A stretch of 11,886 bases of DNA. Source: Vibrio sp. (GTDB lineage Bacteria > Pseudomonadota > Gammaproteobacteria > Enterobacterales > Vibrionaceae). Shown here piece after piece: positions 1 to 7,900 of the stretch. The DNA is taken from the NCBI GenBank assembly GCA_007124475.1, contig SLFB01000307.1, positions 1 through 11,886 on the forward strand, read 5' to 3'. Under the pieces are notes generated by a model, which saw only the letters and a list, made by a program, of their open reading frames with translations, ran no database searches and had not been told where the DNA came from. Position 1 is the stretch's first letter. Each line of letters opens with the position of its first letter. Both the position numbers and the translations under genes were made by a program.

Positions 1-1
1 G

Positions 2-346
2 TTCAAAGATCAGGCGGCAGAATTACAAACAATTCAAGCTCAAGCGAGAACCAAAATTGAGAAATTAAGACGCGATGCTGAGCTCATGAATCAAGATGAT
101 ATTGAAAAGTTACGGATGGACATTGGTCAGCTTGACAATGCTTATCAAATGAAAGCTCAAGCTTTAGAGCGAGCTTCTGCTCGCCGTGAAGCGGAAGAGA
201 AACAGAAACTGTTCATGCTCATTCAAGAGGCGGTACAAAAAGTAGCTGAGAAAGAAGGCTACGATTTGATCGTTGACATTAGTGCTATGCAATATGGTAA
301 GCCGCAGTACAATATTTCTGAGCAAGTAATTCAAGCAATTAAATAA
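2..346 (+). CDS. skp: Periplasmic chaperone Skp/OmpH, 5'-truncated
   Basis: Skp is a periplasmic trimeric chaperone that holds unfolded outer-membrane proteins on their way to the BAM complex. Only the last 114 codons are present. The frame is open from base 2, so the signal peptide and N-terminal beta strands lie upstream of the window. What is visible is a long charged helix rich in Lys, Glu, Gln and Ala (AQARTKIEKL, then KAQALERASARREAEEKQKL), the coiled-coil tentacle of the family. The usual C-terminal region follows (KEGYDLIVDISAMQY), and the protein ends VIQAIK. The ATG at 86 is internal and not a real start. lpxD begins 9 bp after the stop, as in the conserved bamA-skp-lpxD order, so the two are probably co-transcribed. 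Family assignment is secure. Confidence 0.95.
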   Translation, partial: FKDQAAELQTIQAQARTKIEKLRRDAELMNQDDIEKLRMDIGQLDNAYQMKAQALERASARREAEEKQKLFMLIQEAVQKVAEKEGYDLIVDISAMQYGKPQYNISEQVIQAIK

Positions 347-355
347 CACGATTCG

Positions 356-1396
356 ATGACTATGATGACACTAACTTTAGCCGATTTGGCAACCATAACC
401 GGTGGCACCTTGCATGGTGATGCTAATGTGATTGTGAGCGCAGTGGCACCGATGGATAAAGCGAAACTGGGAGAGGTCACGTTTTTATCTAATCCTAAAT
501 ACGCTAAGCACCTAGCCCAATGCCAAGCCTCTGTCATTATGGTTAAAGAAACAGAGCGGACATTATGCCCATCCAATGTATTAGTGGTTAGTGACCCTTA
601 TGTTGCTTTTGCTAAAGTTGCACAGGCCTTAGATACCACCCCTAAAGCAGCGGCTCTTGGTGTTGCACCGAGTGCGGTGGTGGCGGATGACGTACAACTG
701 GGGGCTAATGTGGCAATTGGTGCCAATGCTGTGATTGAAGCAGGGGTTGTGCTAGGGGATAACGTAGTGATTGGCGCTGGCTGCTTCATTGGTCAGGGGG
801 CTCGTATCGGTAGTCATACTCAGCTATGGGCTAACGTTTCCATTTACCACGATGTGCAAATTGGTGAGCATTGCTTAATCCAGTCTTCTACTGTGATTGG
901 TTCTGATGGCTTTGGCTACGCTAATGAGCAAGGTGAGTGGATTAAAATTCCACAAATTGGCACTGTACGCATTGGAAATCGGGTTGAAATTGGTGCTTGT
1001 ACAACAATCGATCGTGGTGCTTTAGATGATACTGTTATCGAAGATAATGTTATTATTGATAATCAGCTACAAATTGCTCATAACGTACACATCGGATATG
1101 GCAGCGCACTGGCTGGTGGTACAGTGATTGCTGGAAGCACTCATATTGGTAAGTATTGTATTATTGGTGGCGCTTCTGTGCTCAACGGACACATCACAAT
1201 CGCCGATGGCGTAACCATCACTGGAATGGGAATGGTTATGCGCAGCATTGAGGAAAAGGGAATTTATTCTTCTGGTATACCACTGCAAACGAATAAAGAA
1301 TGGCGTAAAACCGCGACTCGTGTGCATCGTATTGATGATATGAATAAACGACTTAAAGCAGTGGAAAAACAGCTTGAGCAAGTTCGCGATCAATAA
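356..1396 (+). CDS. lpxD: UDP-3-O-(3-hydroxyacyl)glucosamine N-acyltransferase LpxD
   Basis: LpxD is the third enzyme of lipid A synthesis. It moves a 3-hydroxyacyl chain from acyl carrier protein to the 2-amino group of UDP-3-O-acylglucosamine in the cytoplasm. The 346-residue product has the three expected parts. An N-terminal uridine-binding domain includes VTFLSNPKY. A left-handed beta-helix follows, made of many hexapeptide repeats such as VAIGAN and VVIGAG (about residues 105-315). The C-terminal helical extension contains RVHRIDDMNKRLK. The catalytic base is His242 in QIAHNVHIG, equivalent to E. coli His239. Length is close to E. coli (341). The start is uncertain: ATGs at 356, 362 and 365 are all possible and none has a clear Shine-Dalgarno, which fits translational coupling to skp just upstream. 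An intrinsic terminator follows 18 bp after the stop. Confidence 0.97.
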   Translation: MTMMTLTLADLATITGGTLHGDANVIVSAVAPMDKAKLGEVTFLSNPKYAKHLAQCQASVIMVKETERTLCPSNVLVVSDPYVAFAKVAQALDTTPKAAALGVAPSAVVADDVQLGANVAIGANAVIEAGVVLGDNVVIGAGCFIGQGARIGSHTQLWANVSIYHDVQIGEHCLIQSSTVIGSDGFGYANEQGEWIKIPQIGTVRIGNRVEIGACTTIDRGALDDTVIEDNVIIDNQLQIAHNVHIGYGSALAGGTVIAGSTHIGKYCIIGGASVLNGHITIADGVTITGMGMVMRSIEEKGIYSSGIPLQTNKEWRKTATRVHRIDDMNKRLKAVEKQLEQVRDQ

Positions 1397-1414
1397 TGCA
1401 TCATTTATTGATTG

Positions 1415-1443
1415 AAAAGGCTCGCCACTTGCGGGTCTTTTTT
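1415..1443 (+). terminator. Intrinsic terminator after lpxD
   Basis: A 7-bp stem, GGCTCGC (1419-1425) with GCGGGTC (1431-1437) including two G-U pairs, closes a 5-base CACTT loop. An AAAA run precedes it and six T follow (1438-1443). The A and T runs can lengthen the stem. The shape is that of a Rho-independent terminator, 18 bp after the lpxD stop codon. It would end or reduce transcription coming from skp-lpxD before fabZ. Confidence 0.8.
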
Positions 1444-1706
1444 ATCTTATATTTTGATTTATAAAGGAAACGATTGAAGCGGTATCCAGTCAGCTCCAAC
1501 TAGCGCTGCGTATTTGAGGGTATACGGTATTCTTTTATTACTTGAAGAGACCGCAGTGTTAGCCGTGTTTTTACTCCAATACATAGTTTGTTTATGCCGG
1601 GATAAACTCACCTGCCGCCTACTTGCAACGCCAAGTCGTTTGGCCCTATGCCTTCGCTCAGAATATAAGCAAAAATTCAGAATTTAATCTATTTATTAAT
1701 AGGAAC
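1444..1706. other. lpxD-fabZ spacer with degenerate repeat-like sequence
   Basis: lpxD and fabZ are 310 bp apart, whereas related bacteria usually keep them close (family knowledge). I see no credible gene here. After the terminator come short blocks that look like worn palindromic-repeat ends. CGCAGTGTTAG lies on the + strand at 1552-1562, just after ACTTGAAG. A close match, CGCAGCGCTAG, reads on the minus strand near 1502-1512, so the two diverge from a centre near GGTATACGGTATT. GCCGTGTTT (1562-1570) followed by a CAAT block recurs in the tilS-glnB gap. The right part, from about 1640, is AT-rich and carries a possible fabZ promoter. The reading frame open from 1623 into fabZ is probably not translated. 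Confidence 0.5.
1640..1669 (+). promoter_or_regulatory. Possible sigma-70 promoter for fabZ
   Basis: TTGGCC (1640-1645, four of six matches to TTGACA) lies 18 bp before TATAAG (1664-1669, five of six matches to TATAAT). Transcription would start near 1676, giving a leader of about 30 bases before fabZ. A promoter is expected here because a terminator separates lpxD from fabZ. This is a pattern match only, and other AT-rich hexamers nearby could serve. Confidence 0.35.
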
Positions 1707-2165
1707 ATGACTTTGATTACTGACAGCAAAACGATGAATATCACTGAGATTCAGAGCCTTCTTCCCCACCGTTATCCTTTTTTATTAATTGATCGTGTAA
1801 CGGATTTCCAAGAAGGGAAATATTTAATCGCACTGAAGAACGTCTCAGTGAATGAACCTCAGTTTACGGGTCATTTCCCTCAGTTACCCGTTTTTCCTGG
1901 CGTGCTTATTTTAGAGGCGATGGCACAAGCAACGGGGTTACTTGCATTTAAAACTTTTGGCGCACCAAAAGAAAATGAATTGTATTACTTTGCTAGTATT
2001 GATAATGCCAAATTTCGCAAGCCAGTCAGCCCTGGCGATCAATTAATGATTGAAGTGGAATTTTTAAAAGAACGTCGCGGTATTGCCGTGTTTAATGGGG
2101 TAGCAAAAGTAGATGGTGATGTCGTCTGCTCTGCTGAATTAAAATGTGCACGCAGAGAGTTTTAA
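1707..2165 (+). CDS. fabZ: 3-hydroxyacyl-[ACP] dehydratase FabZ
   Basis: FabZ dehydrates 3-hydroxyacyl-ACP to trans-2-enoyl-ACP in type II fatty acid elongation. It competes with LpxA and LpxD for the same hydroxyacyl-ACP. The hot-dog fold signature is intact: LPHRYPFLLIDRV near the N-terminus, then FTGHFPQLPVFPG with catalytic His56, then LILEAMAQATG with catalytic Glu70. These match E. coli His54 and Glu68. The C-terminus CARREF is typical. Length from ATG 1707 is 152 residues. The AGGA at 1701-1704 is only 2 bases from that ATG. It is 8 bases from the in-frame TTG at 1713, which would give 150 residues and restore the exact E. coli numbering, so the TTG is a serious alternative start. The in-frame extension back to 1623 is not supported. 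lpxA starts 1 bp after the stop, implying coupled translation. Confidence 0.96.
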   Translation: MTLITDSKTMNITEIQSLLPHRYPFLLIDRVTDFQEGKYLIALKNVSVNEPQFTGHFPQLPVFPGVLILEAMAQATGLLAFKTFGAPKENELYYFASIDNAKFRKPVSPGDQLMIEVEFLKERRGIAVFNGVAKVDGDVVCSAELKCARREF

Positions 2166-2166
2166 T

Positions 2167-2955
2167 ATGATTCATCCAACGGCCCAAATCCACCCAACGG
2201 CGGTGGTAGAAGAAGGTGCAGTCATTGGGGCTAATGTAAAAATTGGTCCATTTTGTTATGTCGATAGCAAGGTAGAAATTGGTGCGGGTTGTGAGCTGTT
2301 ATCTCACGTAGTGGTGAAAGGACCAACGAAACTTGGCCAAGACAACCGAATTTTTCAATTTGCCTCCATTGGTGAAGCTTGCCAAGATCTTAAATATGCT
2401 GGGGAAGATACGCAGCTTATTGTCGGTGATCGCAATACGATTCGTGAAAGCGTGACTATGCATCGTGGAACCGTACAAGATCAAGGTATTACTCGTGTTG
2501 GTAGTGATAATTTATTTATGATTAATGCCCATGTCGCTCACGATTGTATTATCGGCGATCGTTGCATTTTTGCTAATAATGCTACCTTAGCAGGGCATGT
2601 GAAAGTGGGTAATCAAGCGATTATTGGTGGAATGTCGGCCATCCATCAATTTTGCCAAATTGGCGATCACTGTATGCTCGGTGGTGGTTCGATTGTTGTC
2701 CAAGATGTACCTCCGTACGTTATGGCACAAGGGAATCATTGCGCACCTTTTGGTATTAACGTTGAAGGCTTAAAGCGTCGTGGTTTTGAAAAAGCTGAGA
2801 TTCATGCCATTCGTCGAGCCTATAAAGCACTGTACCGTAACGGTTTAACATTCGAAGAAGCTAAAGTGGAAATTGCCAAAGAAGCGGAGAGTTTCCCCGT
2901 TGTACAAGGTTTTCTGGACTTCTTTGCTACCTCAACTCGTGGCATTATTCGTTAA
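2167..2955 (+). CDS. lpxA: UDP-N-acetylglucosamine acyltransferase LpxA
   Basis: LpxA catalyses the first step of lipid A synthesis, transferring a 3-hydroxyacyl chain from ACP to the 3-OH of UDP-GlcNAc in the cytoplasm. The protein is 262 residues, the same as E. coli. It opens with hexapeptide repeats (MIHPTAQIHPTAVV, IGANVKIGPF) that form a left-handed beta-helix, and ends with a helical domain (about 195-262). Catalytic His125 sits in NAHVAHDC and His160 in IHQFC. Gly173 and His191, the residues that set acyl length in the E. coli enzyme, are both present, which suggests a 14-carbon hydroxyacyl preference (inference). I chose ATG 2167, not the in-frame ATG 2146, because 2167 gives the family N-terminus and lies 1 bp after the fabZ stop. 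Confidence 0.97.
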   Translation: MIHPTAQIHPTAVVEEGAVIGANVKIGPFCYVDSKVEIGAGCELLSHVVVKGPTKLGQDNRIFQFASIGEACQDLKYAGEDTQLIVGDRNTIRESVTMHRGTVQDQGITRVGSDNLFMINAHVAHDCIIGDRCIFANNATLAGHVKVGNQAIIGGMSAIHQFCQIGDHCMLGGGSIVVQDVPPYVMAQGNHCAPFGINVEGLKRRGFEKAEIHAIRRAYKALYRNGLTFEEAKVEIAKEAESFPVVQGFLDFFATSTRGIIR

Positions 2956-2980
2956 CACTAGCCCTTGTATCAGTGACAAT

Positions 2981-3014
2981 AAGATCGTCAATTACGGCGA
3001 TCTTTTGCATTTTA
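2981..3014 (+). terminator. Terminator-like hairpin between lpxA and lpxB
   Basis: AAGATCGTC (2981-2989) pairs with GGCGATCTT (2996-3004), a 9-bp stem with one G-U pair and the 6-base loop AATTAC. The tail is TT, GCA, then TTTT, so the T run is broken and termination is probably partial. It lies in the 89-bp lpxA-lpxB gap and could lower lpxB expression relative to lpxA. Confidence 0.5.
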
Positions 3015-3044
3015 TGGGCACTTATTCATAACAGGCAGGTAAAG

Positions 3045-4187
3045 ATGACACAGCAACCGTTGCGAATTGGTATTGTGGCCGGTGAGTTATCAGGGGATAC
3101 CCTTGGAGAAGGATTAATAACAGCAATCAAGGCGCGCTACCCTGACGCCGAATTTGTCGGCATTGGTGGCCCGAAAATGATCGCTCAAGGCTGTCACTCT
3201 TTATTTGAGATGGAAGAATTGGCTGTTATGGGATTGGTCGAAGTGCTAGGGCGTTTACCGCGGCTATTAAAAGTAAAGGCTGAGCTGGTGAAGCACTTTA
3301 CGCACAATCCACCCGATGTTTTCATTGGTATCGATGCGCCTGATTTTAACTTACGTCTAGAGCGAGATCTCAAGCAAGCAGGAATTAAAACCGTGCATTA
3401 TGTCAGTCCATCTGTGTGGGCTTGGCGTCAAAAGCGGATTTTTAAGATTGCTGCTGCAACCGATCTGGTGCTGGCATTTTTACCTTTTGAAAAAGCCTTT
3501 TATGATAAGTTTAATGTACCGTGTGAGTTTATTGGTCATACCTTAGCTGATGCTCTGCCCTTACAACCGGATCAACATGCCGCTCAGCGTTTATTAGGCT
3601 TAGATGGGCAAAAACGTTGGCTAGCTGTCTTACCCGGTAGTCGTGGTGGGGAGATGAAATTACTTGCCAAACCGTTTATTGAAACTTGCCAACGCTTACA
3701 GCAAACTCACCCAGATTTAGGATTTGTGGTTGCATTGGTTAATGCTCAGCGTCGCCAGCAGTTTGAAGCTGTTTGGCAACAAGTTGCCCCTGAAGTCGAG
3801 TTTACTTTAGTGGATGATACGGCGCGTAACGTAATCACGGCATCTGATGTTGTGATGCTGGCATCTGGTACTGTTGCCTTAGAATGCATGCTGCTTAAGC
3901 GGCCGATGGTGGTTGGATATAAAGTGAATGCCATTACCGCTTTTTTAGCCAAACGATTACTGAAAACTCCTTTTGTTTCCCTCCCCAATATTCTGGCAGG
4001 GCAGGAGTTGGTGAAAGAATTATTACAAGACGACTGTACGGTGGATAATCTATATCAAGAAGTTAGCCGTTTACTGGATAACGATAACCAAGCCTTAGTG
4101 AATACATTTACTGAGATGCATCATTGGATTCGTAAAGATGCCGATCAACAAGCGGCTCAAGCTGTATTGTCATTAATAGGAAAGTAA
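3045..4187 (+). CDS. lpxB: Lipid-A-disaccharide synthase LpxB
   Basis: LpxB is a membrane-associated GT19 glycosyltransferase that joins UDP-2,3-diacylglucosamine to lipid X to make the tetra-acyl disaccharide 1-phosphate. From ATG 3045 the protein is 380 residues (E. coli 382). Visible family motifs are GELSGD (13-18), IDAPDFN with Asp97 matching E. coli Asp98, PSVWAWR (122-128), LPGSRGGE in the middle, and SGTVALE (274-280) in the nucleotide-binding half. An open frame reaches back to 2973, but those 24 extra residues cross the hairpin in the lpxA-lpxB gap and are not family sequence. ATG 3045 has AGGT 4 bases upstream and gives the normal N-terminus, IGIVAGE. rnhB follows after 3 bp. Confidence 0.97.
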   Translation: MTQQPLRIGIVAGELSGDTLGEGLITAIKARYPDAEFVGIGGPKMIAQGCHSLFEMEELAVMGLVEVLGRLPRLLKVKAELVKHFTHNPPDVFIGIDAPDFNLRLERDLKQAGIKTVHYVSPSVWAWRQKRIFKIAAATDLVLAFLPFEKAFYDKFNVPCEFIGHTLADALPLQPDQHAAQRLLGLDGQKRWLAVLPGSRGGEMKLLAKPFIETCQRLQQTHPDLGFVVALVNAQRRQQFEAVWQQVAPEVEFTLVDDTARNVITASDVVMLASGTVALECMLLKRPMVVGYKVNAITAFLAKRLLKTPFVSLPNILAGQELVKELLQDDCTVDNLYQEVSRLLDNDNQALVNTFTEMHHWIRKDADQQAAQAVLSLIGK

Positions 4188-4190
4188 CCC

Positions 4191-4820
4191 GTGGCCAGTC
4201 AAAAACCTAATGATTTACCTGAGTTTATTATACCAAGTGGCTTTCACTTTATCGCCGGTGTGGATGAGGTTGGTCGTGGCCCTCTAGTGGGAGATGTGGT
4301 CACCGCCGCAGTTATTTTAGATCCTACTCAGCCTATTGCTGGGTTAACCGATTCGAAAAAACTCACCGAGAAAAAGCGTTTGGCACTCTTTGCTGAGATT
4401 CAGGCAAAGGCGTTGGCTTGGTCGGTGGGGCGTTGTTCATCAGAGGAAATCGATCAGCTGAACATTCTTCAGGCCACTATGGTGGCAATGCAACGTGCGG
4501 TAGCTGGGTTAACAGTACAACCGGATTTAGTCTTAGTGGATGGTAATAAAGTTCCTCAATTAACCATGGCTGCTGAAGCCGTAGTGAAAGGTGACTTACG
4601 AGTCGCGCAGATCAGCGCAGCATCAATTATTGCTAAAGTGATCCGAGATCAAGAAATGGCTGAATTAGATCGCCTCCATCCCCAATTCGGCTTTGCCAAA
4701 CATAAAGGCTATCCCACTAAAGCACATTTTGCTGCCATTGAACAATTTGGTGTGATTGATCAGCATCGACGCAGTTTTGCACCGGTGAAACGCGCCTTAG
4801 GTCTGTGTGATTCGAAATGA
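4191..4820 (+). CDS. rnhB: Ribonuclease HII
   Basis: RNase HII cuts the RNA strand of RNA/DNA hybrids and starts removal of single ribonucleotides misincorporated into DNA. It is a cytoplasmic, metal-dependent enzyme. The 209-residue protein has GVDEVGRGPLVG near the N-terminus with Asp25 and Glu26. Asp117 is in VDGN and Asp135 in KGD. Together these match the E. coli catalytic set Asp16, Glu17, Asp108 and Asp126, all shifted by 9. ISAASIIAKV and HKGYPTKAH are further family signatures. The start is GTG 4191, with AGGA at 4178-4181. It lies 3 bp after lpxB, so rnhB is probably read on the lpxB message. The lpxB-rnhB-dnaE order is conserved in enterobacteria and vibrios. Confidence 0.95.
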   Translation: MASQKPNDLPEFIIPSGFHFIAGVDEVGRGPLVGDVVTAAVILDPTQPIAGLTDSKKLTEKKRLALFAEIQAKALAWSVGRCSSEEIDQLNILQATMVAMQRAVAGLTVQPDLVLVDGNKVPQLTMAAEAVVKGDLRVAQISAASIIAKVIRDQEMAELDRLHPQFGFAKHKGYPTKAHFAAIEQFGVIDQHRRSFAPVKRALGLCDSK

Positions 4821-4830
4821 TAATTGATGG

Positions 4831-4858
4831 TTTACCTCTACGTACATTGACGTAAAAT
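4831..4858 (+). promoter_or_regulatory. Possible promoter for dnaE
   Basis: TTTACC (4831-4836, four of six to TTGACA) lies 16 bp before TAAAAT (4853-4858, five of six to TATAAT). Transcription would start near 4865, about 38 bases before dnaE. The spacer holds the inverted pair TACGT (4840-4844) and ACGTA (4850-4854), whose right arm overlaps the -10 box. Evidence is a pattern match only; dnaE may also be read from upstream genes. Confidence 0.35.
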
Positions 4859-4902
4859 ACTTCGTCGCCTAATCAGATTCTCAGTATCTAGGACTCAGTT
4901 GC

Positions 4903-7900
4903 ATGTCAGACCCAAAGTTTATCCACTTACGTGTTCATAGTGATTTTTCCATGGTGGATGGCTTATCTAAAGTACCACCTTTAGTTAAACAAGTGGCAGC
5001 AATGGGCATGCCAGCCATGGCATTAACCGATTTCACTAACCTATGTGGCTTAGTGAAATTTTACGGAACAGCTCATAGTTGTGGTATTAAACCGATTATT
5101 GGTGCTGATTTTACTTTGCGCTCAGAAGAATTTGCTGATGAGCTGACAAAAATCACCCTGTTAGCGAAAAATAATACGGGCTATAAAAATCTTACCTTAT
5201 TAATTTCAGAAGCTTATCTACGAGGCCACATTCAGCATCAGCCAGTGATTGATAAGCTGTGGTTAATTAAACATGCTGAAGGGTTAATCGTTCTTTCTGG
5301 CGGGAAACGGGGTGAAATCGGTCAAGCTTTACTAAAAGGCAATCAGGCGCTGGCGGAAAAATGTGCTGAGTTTTATCAGACTCACTTCGCCGACCACTTT
5401 TATCTGGAGTTGGTTCGTACTGGTCGTGCTGATGAAGAAAGCTATTTGCATTTTGCGTTAGATTTTGCCGCGCAAATGGATTTACCTGTTGTGGCAACCA
5501 ATGAGGTGGTTTTTCTCAAACAAGAGCAGTTTGATGCCCATGAAATTCGAGTTGCGATCCACGATGGTTATACCTTAGAAGATCCAAGACGGCCGAAAAA
5601 TTATAGTCCGCAACAGTACTTGCGTTCTGAACAAGAGATGTGTGAGCTGTTTGCTGACATTCCTGAAGCGTTAGAAAATAGCGTGGAAATTGCCAAGCGC
5701 TGTAATGTCACGGTTCGTTTAGGTGAATATTTTCTCCCTAATTTTCCAACGGGCGGCCTAGCGATTGAAGAATTCTTGGTAGTGAAATCTAAACAAGGCT
5801 TAGAAGAGCGTTTAGCCTTTTTATTTCCCGATCCTCAAGTTCGGGCCGAGCGCCGTCCTGAATACGATGAACGGTTAGATATCGAACTGCAAGTCATCAA
5901 TCAAATGGGGTTTCCAGGGTACTTTTTGATCGTAATGGAGTTTATCCAGTGGTCAAAAGATAATGATATTCCCGTGGGGCCCGGTCGAGGTTCTGGTGCG
6001 GGTTCTTTAGTGGCGTATGCGCTGAAAATCACCGACCTTGATCCTTTGGAATATGACTTACTGTTTGAGCGTTTCCTAAACCCTGAACGGGTTTCGATGC
6101 CTGACTTTGACGTTGACTTTTGCATGGATAAACGTGATCAGGTGATTGATCATGTTGCAGAATTATACGGCCGTGATGCGGTATCACAGATCATCACGTT
6201 CGGTACCATGGCAGCAAAAGCGGTGATCCGCGATGTTGGTCGTGTCTTGGGGCATCCCTTTGGTTTTGTTGATCGGATTTCTAAACTTATTCCGCCAGAT
6301 CCGGGGATGACCCTTGAAAAAGCATTTAAAGCAGAGCCAGCGCTGCAAGAACTCTATGATGTTGATGAAGAAGTTAAGGAATTAATCGATAAGTGCCGTA
6401 TTTTGGAAGGCTGCACCCGTAATGCTGGTAAACATGCAGGTGGTGTTGTTATTTCCCCAACGACCATTACCGATTTTGCTCCCTTATATTGTGATGCTGA
6501 AGGACATCATCCGGTTACCCAATTTGATAAAAATGACGTTGAATATGCCGGGTTAGTAAAATTTGACTTTTTAGGTCTAAGAACACTCACCATTATTGAT
6601 TGGGCATTAGGGTTAATTAACCCTAGACGGATCGAACAAGGGGAAAAACCGCTGCGCATCGAAGAAATTTCGCTGCAAGATGCTGCTTCGTTTCGTTTGT
6701 TACAAAACTCAGAAACAACCGCGGTATTTCAGCTCGAATCTCGGGGCATGAAAGAGCTGATTAAGCGTTTAAAACCAGACTGCTTTGAAGATATTATCGC
6801 TTTGGTTGCTTTGTTTCGTCCTGGTCCTTTACAGTCAGGCATGGTGGATAACTTTATTGACCGTAAACACGGTCGCGAAGCGATCTCTTATCCGGATGAA
6901 AAATGGCAACATGAATCGTTACAAGAAATTTTAGAGCCAACTTACGGCATCATTCTCTACCAAGAGCAGGTAATGCAGATTGCTCAGGTCTTGGCGGGTT
7001 ATACCCTTGGTGGTGCAGATATGCTGCGCCGCGCCATGGGTAAGAAAAAACCTGAGGAGATGGCCAAGCAGCGAGCGATATTCAAAGAAGGTGCAGAAAA
7101 GAACGGTGTCGACGGTGAGTTGGCGATGAAGATCTTTGACTTGGTAGAAAAATTTGCCGGTTATGGATTCAATAAATCACACTCAGCTGCTTACGCCTTG
7201 GTCTCTTATCAAACCTTATGGTTGAAAACTCATTACCCCGCTGAGTTTATGGCAGCCGTGATGACTGCGGATATGGACAATACCGAAAAAGTCGTTGGCC
7301 TGGTCGATGAATGCTTACGGATGGGGTTAACTGTCTTGCCGCCGGATATTAATTCAGGTTTGTATCGTTTTAATGTCGATAGTAATGGCGCGATAGTTTA
7401 CGGCATCGGTGCCATTAAAGGCGTCGGTGAAGGGCCAATAGAAGCCATTTTAGACTCGCGTAATAAAAACGGTTATTTTAAAGACTTATTCGATTTTTGC
7501 GCCCGGATTGATCTTAAGAAGGTCAATAAACGAGTGATAGAAAAATTGATCTTAGCGGGGGCATTAGATAGATTAGGCCCGCATCGAGCCGCCATGATGG
7601 CATCTTTAGATGACGCGGTTAAAGCGGCCAGTCAACACCATCAAGCAGAAGCATTTGGTCAAACGGATATGTTTGGGGTGCTCACCGATGCACCAGAAGA
7701 AGTCGAGAAAAAATACACTCAAGTTCCACCTTGGCCAGAAAAGGTATGGTTGGATGGTGAACGTGAAACATTGGGGTTATATTTAACGGGTCACCCAATC
7801 AACCAATATTTAAAAGAATTACCCAAATATACCAGCTGTCGATTGAATGAAGCCGCCCCCACGCGGCGTGATCAATCTTTGACGCTTGCAGGTTTAGTCA

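Noticed and set aside
1067..1393. Long minus-strand frame inside lpxD, and similar antisense frames inside lpxB, dnaE, accA and glnB
   Set aside because: They lie opposite strongly conserved genes, have no ribosome site or family signature, and are explained as by-products of the coding strand.
1623..1706. In-frame N-terminal extension of fabZ (28 extra residues)
   Set aside because: The residues are not family sequence, the extension crosses repeat-like DNA and the probable promoter, and FabZ proteins start close to the 1707/1713 position.
2146..2166. ATG 2146 as start of lpxA, overlapping fabZ
   Set aside because: ATG 2167 gives the exact 262-residue family length and N-terminus MIHPTA, one base after the fabZ stop.
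2973..3044. 24-residue extension of lpxB that looks hydrophobic, like a signal or membrane segment
   Set aside because: It crosses the lpxA-lpxB hairpin, LpxB is cytoplasmic or peripheral without a signal peptide, and ATG 3045 has a good AGGT site and the family N-terminus.
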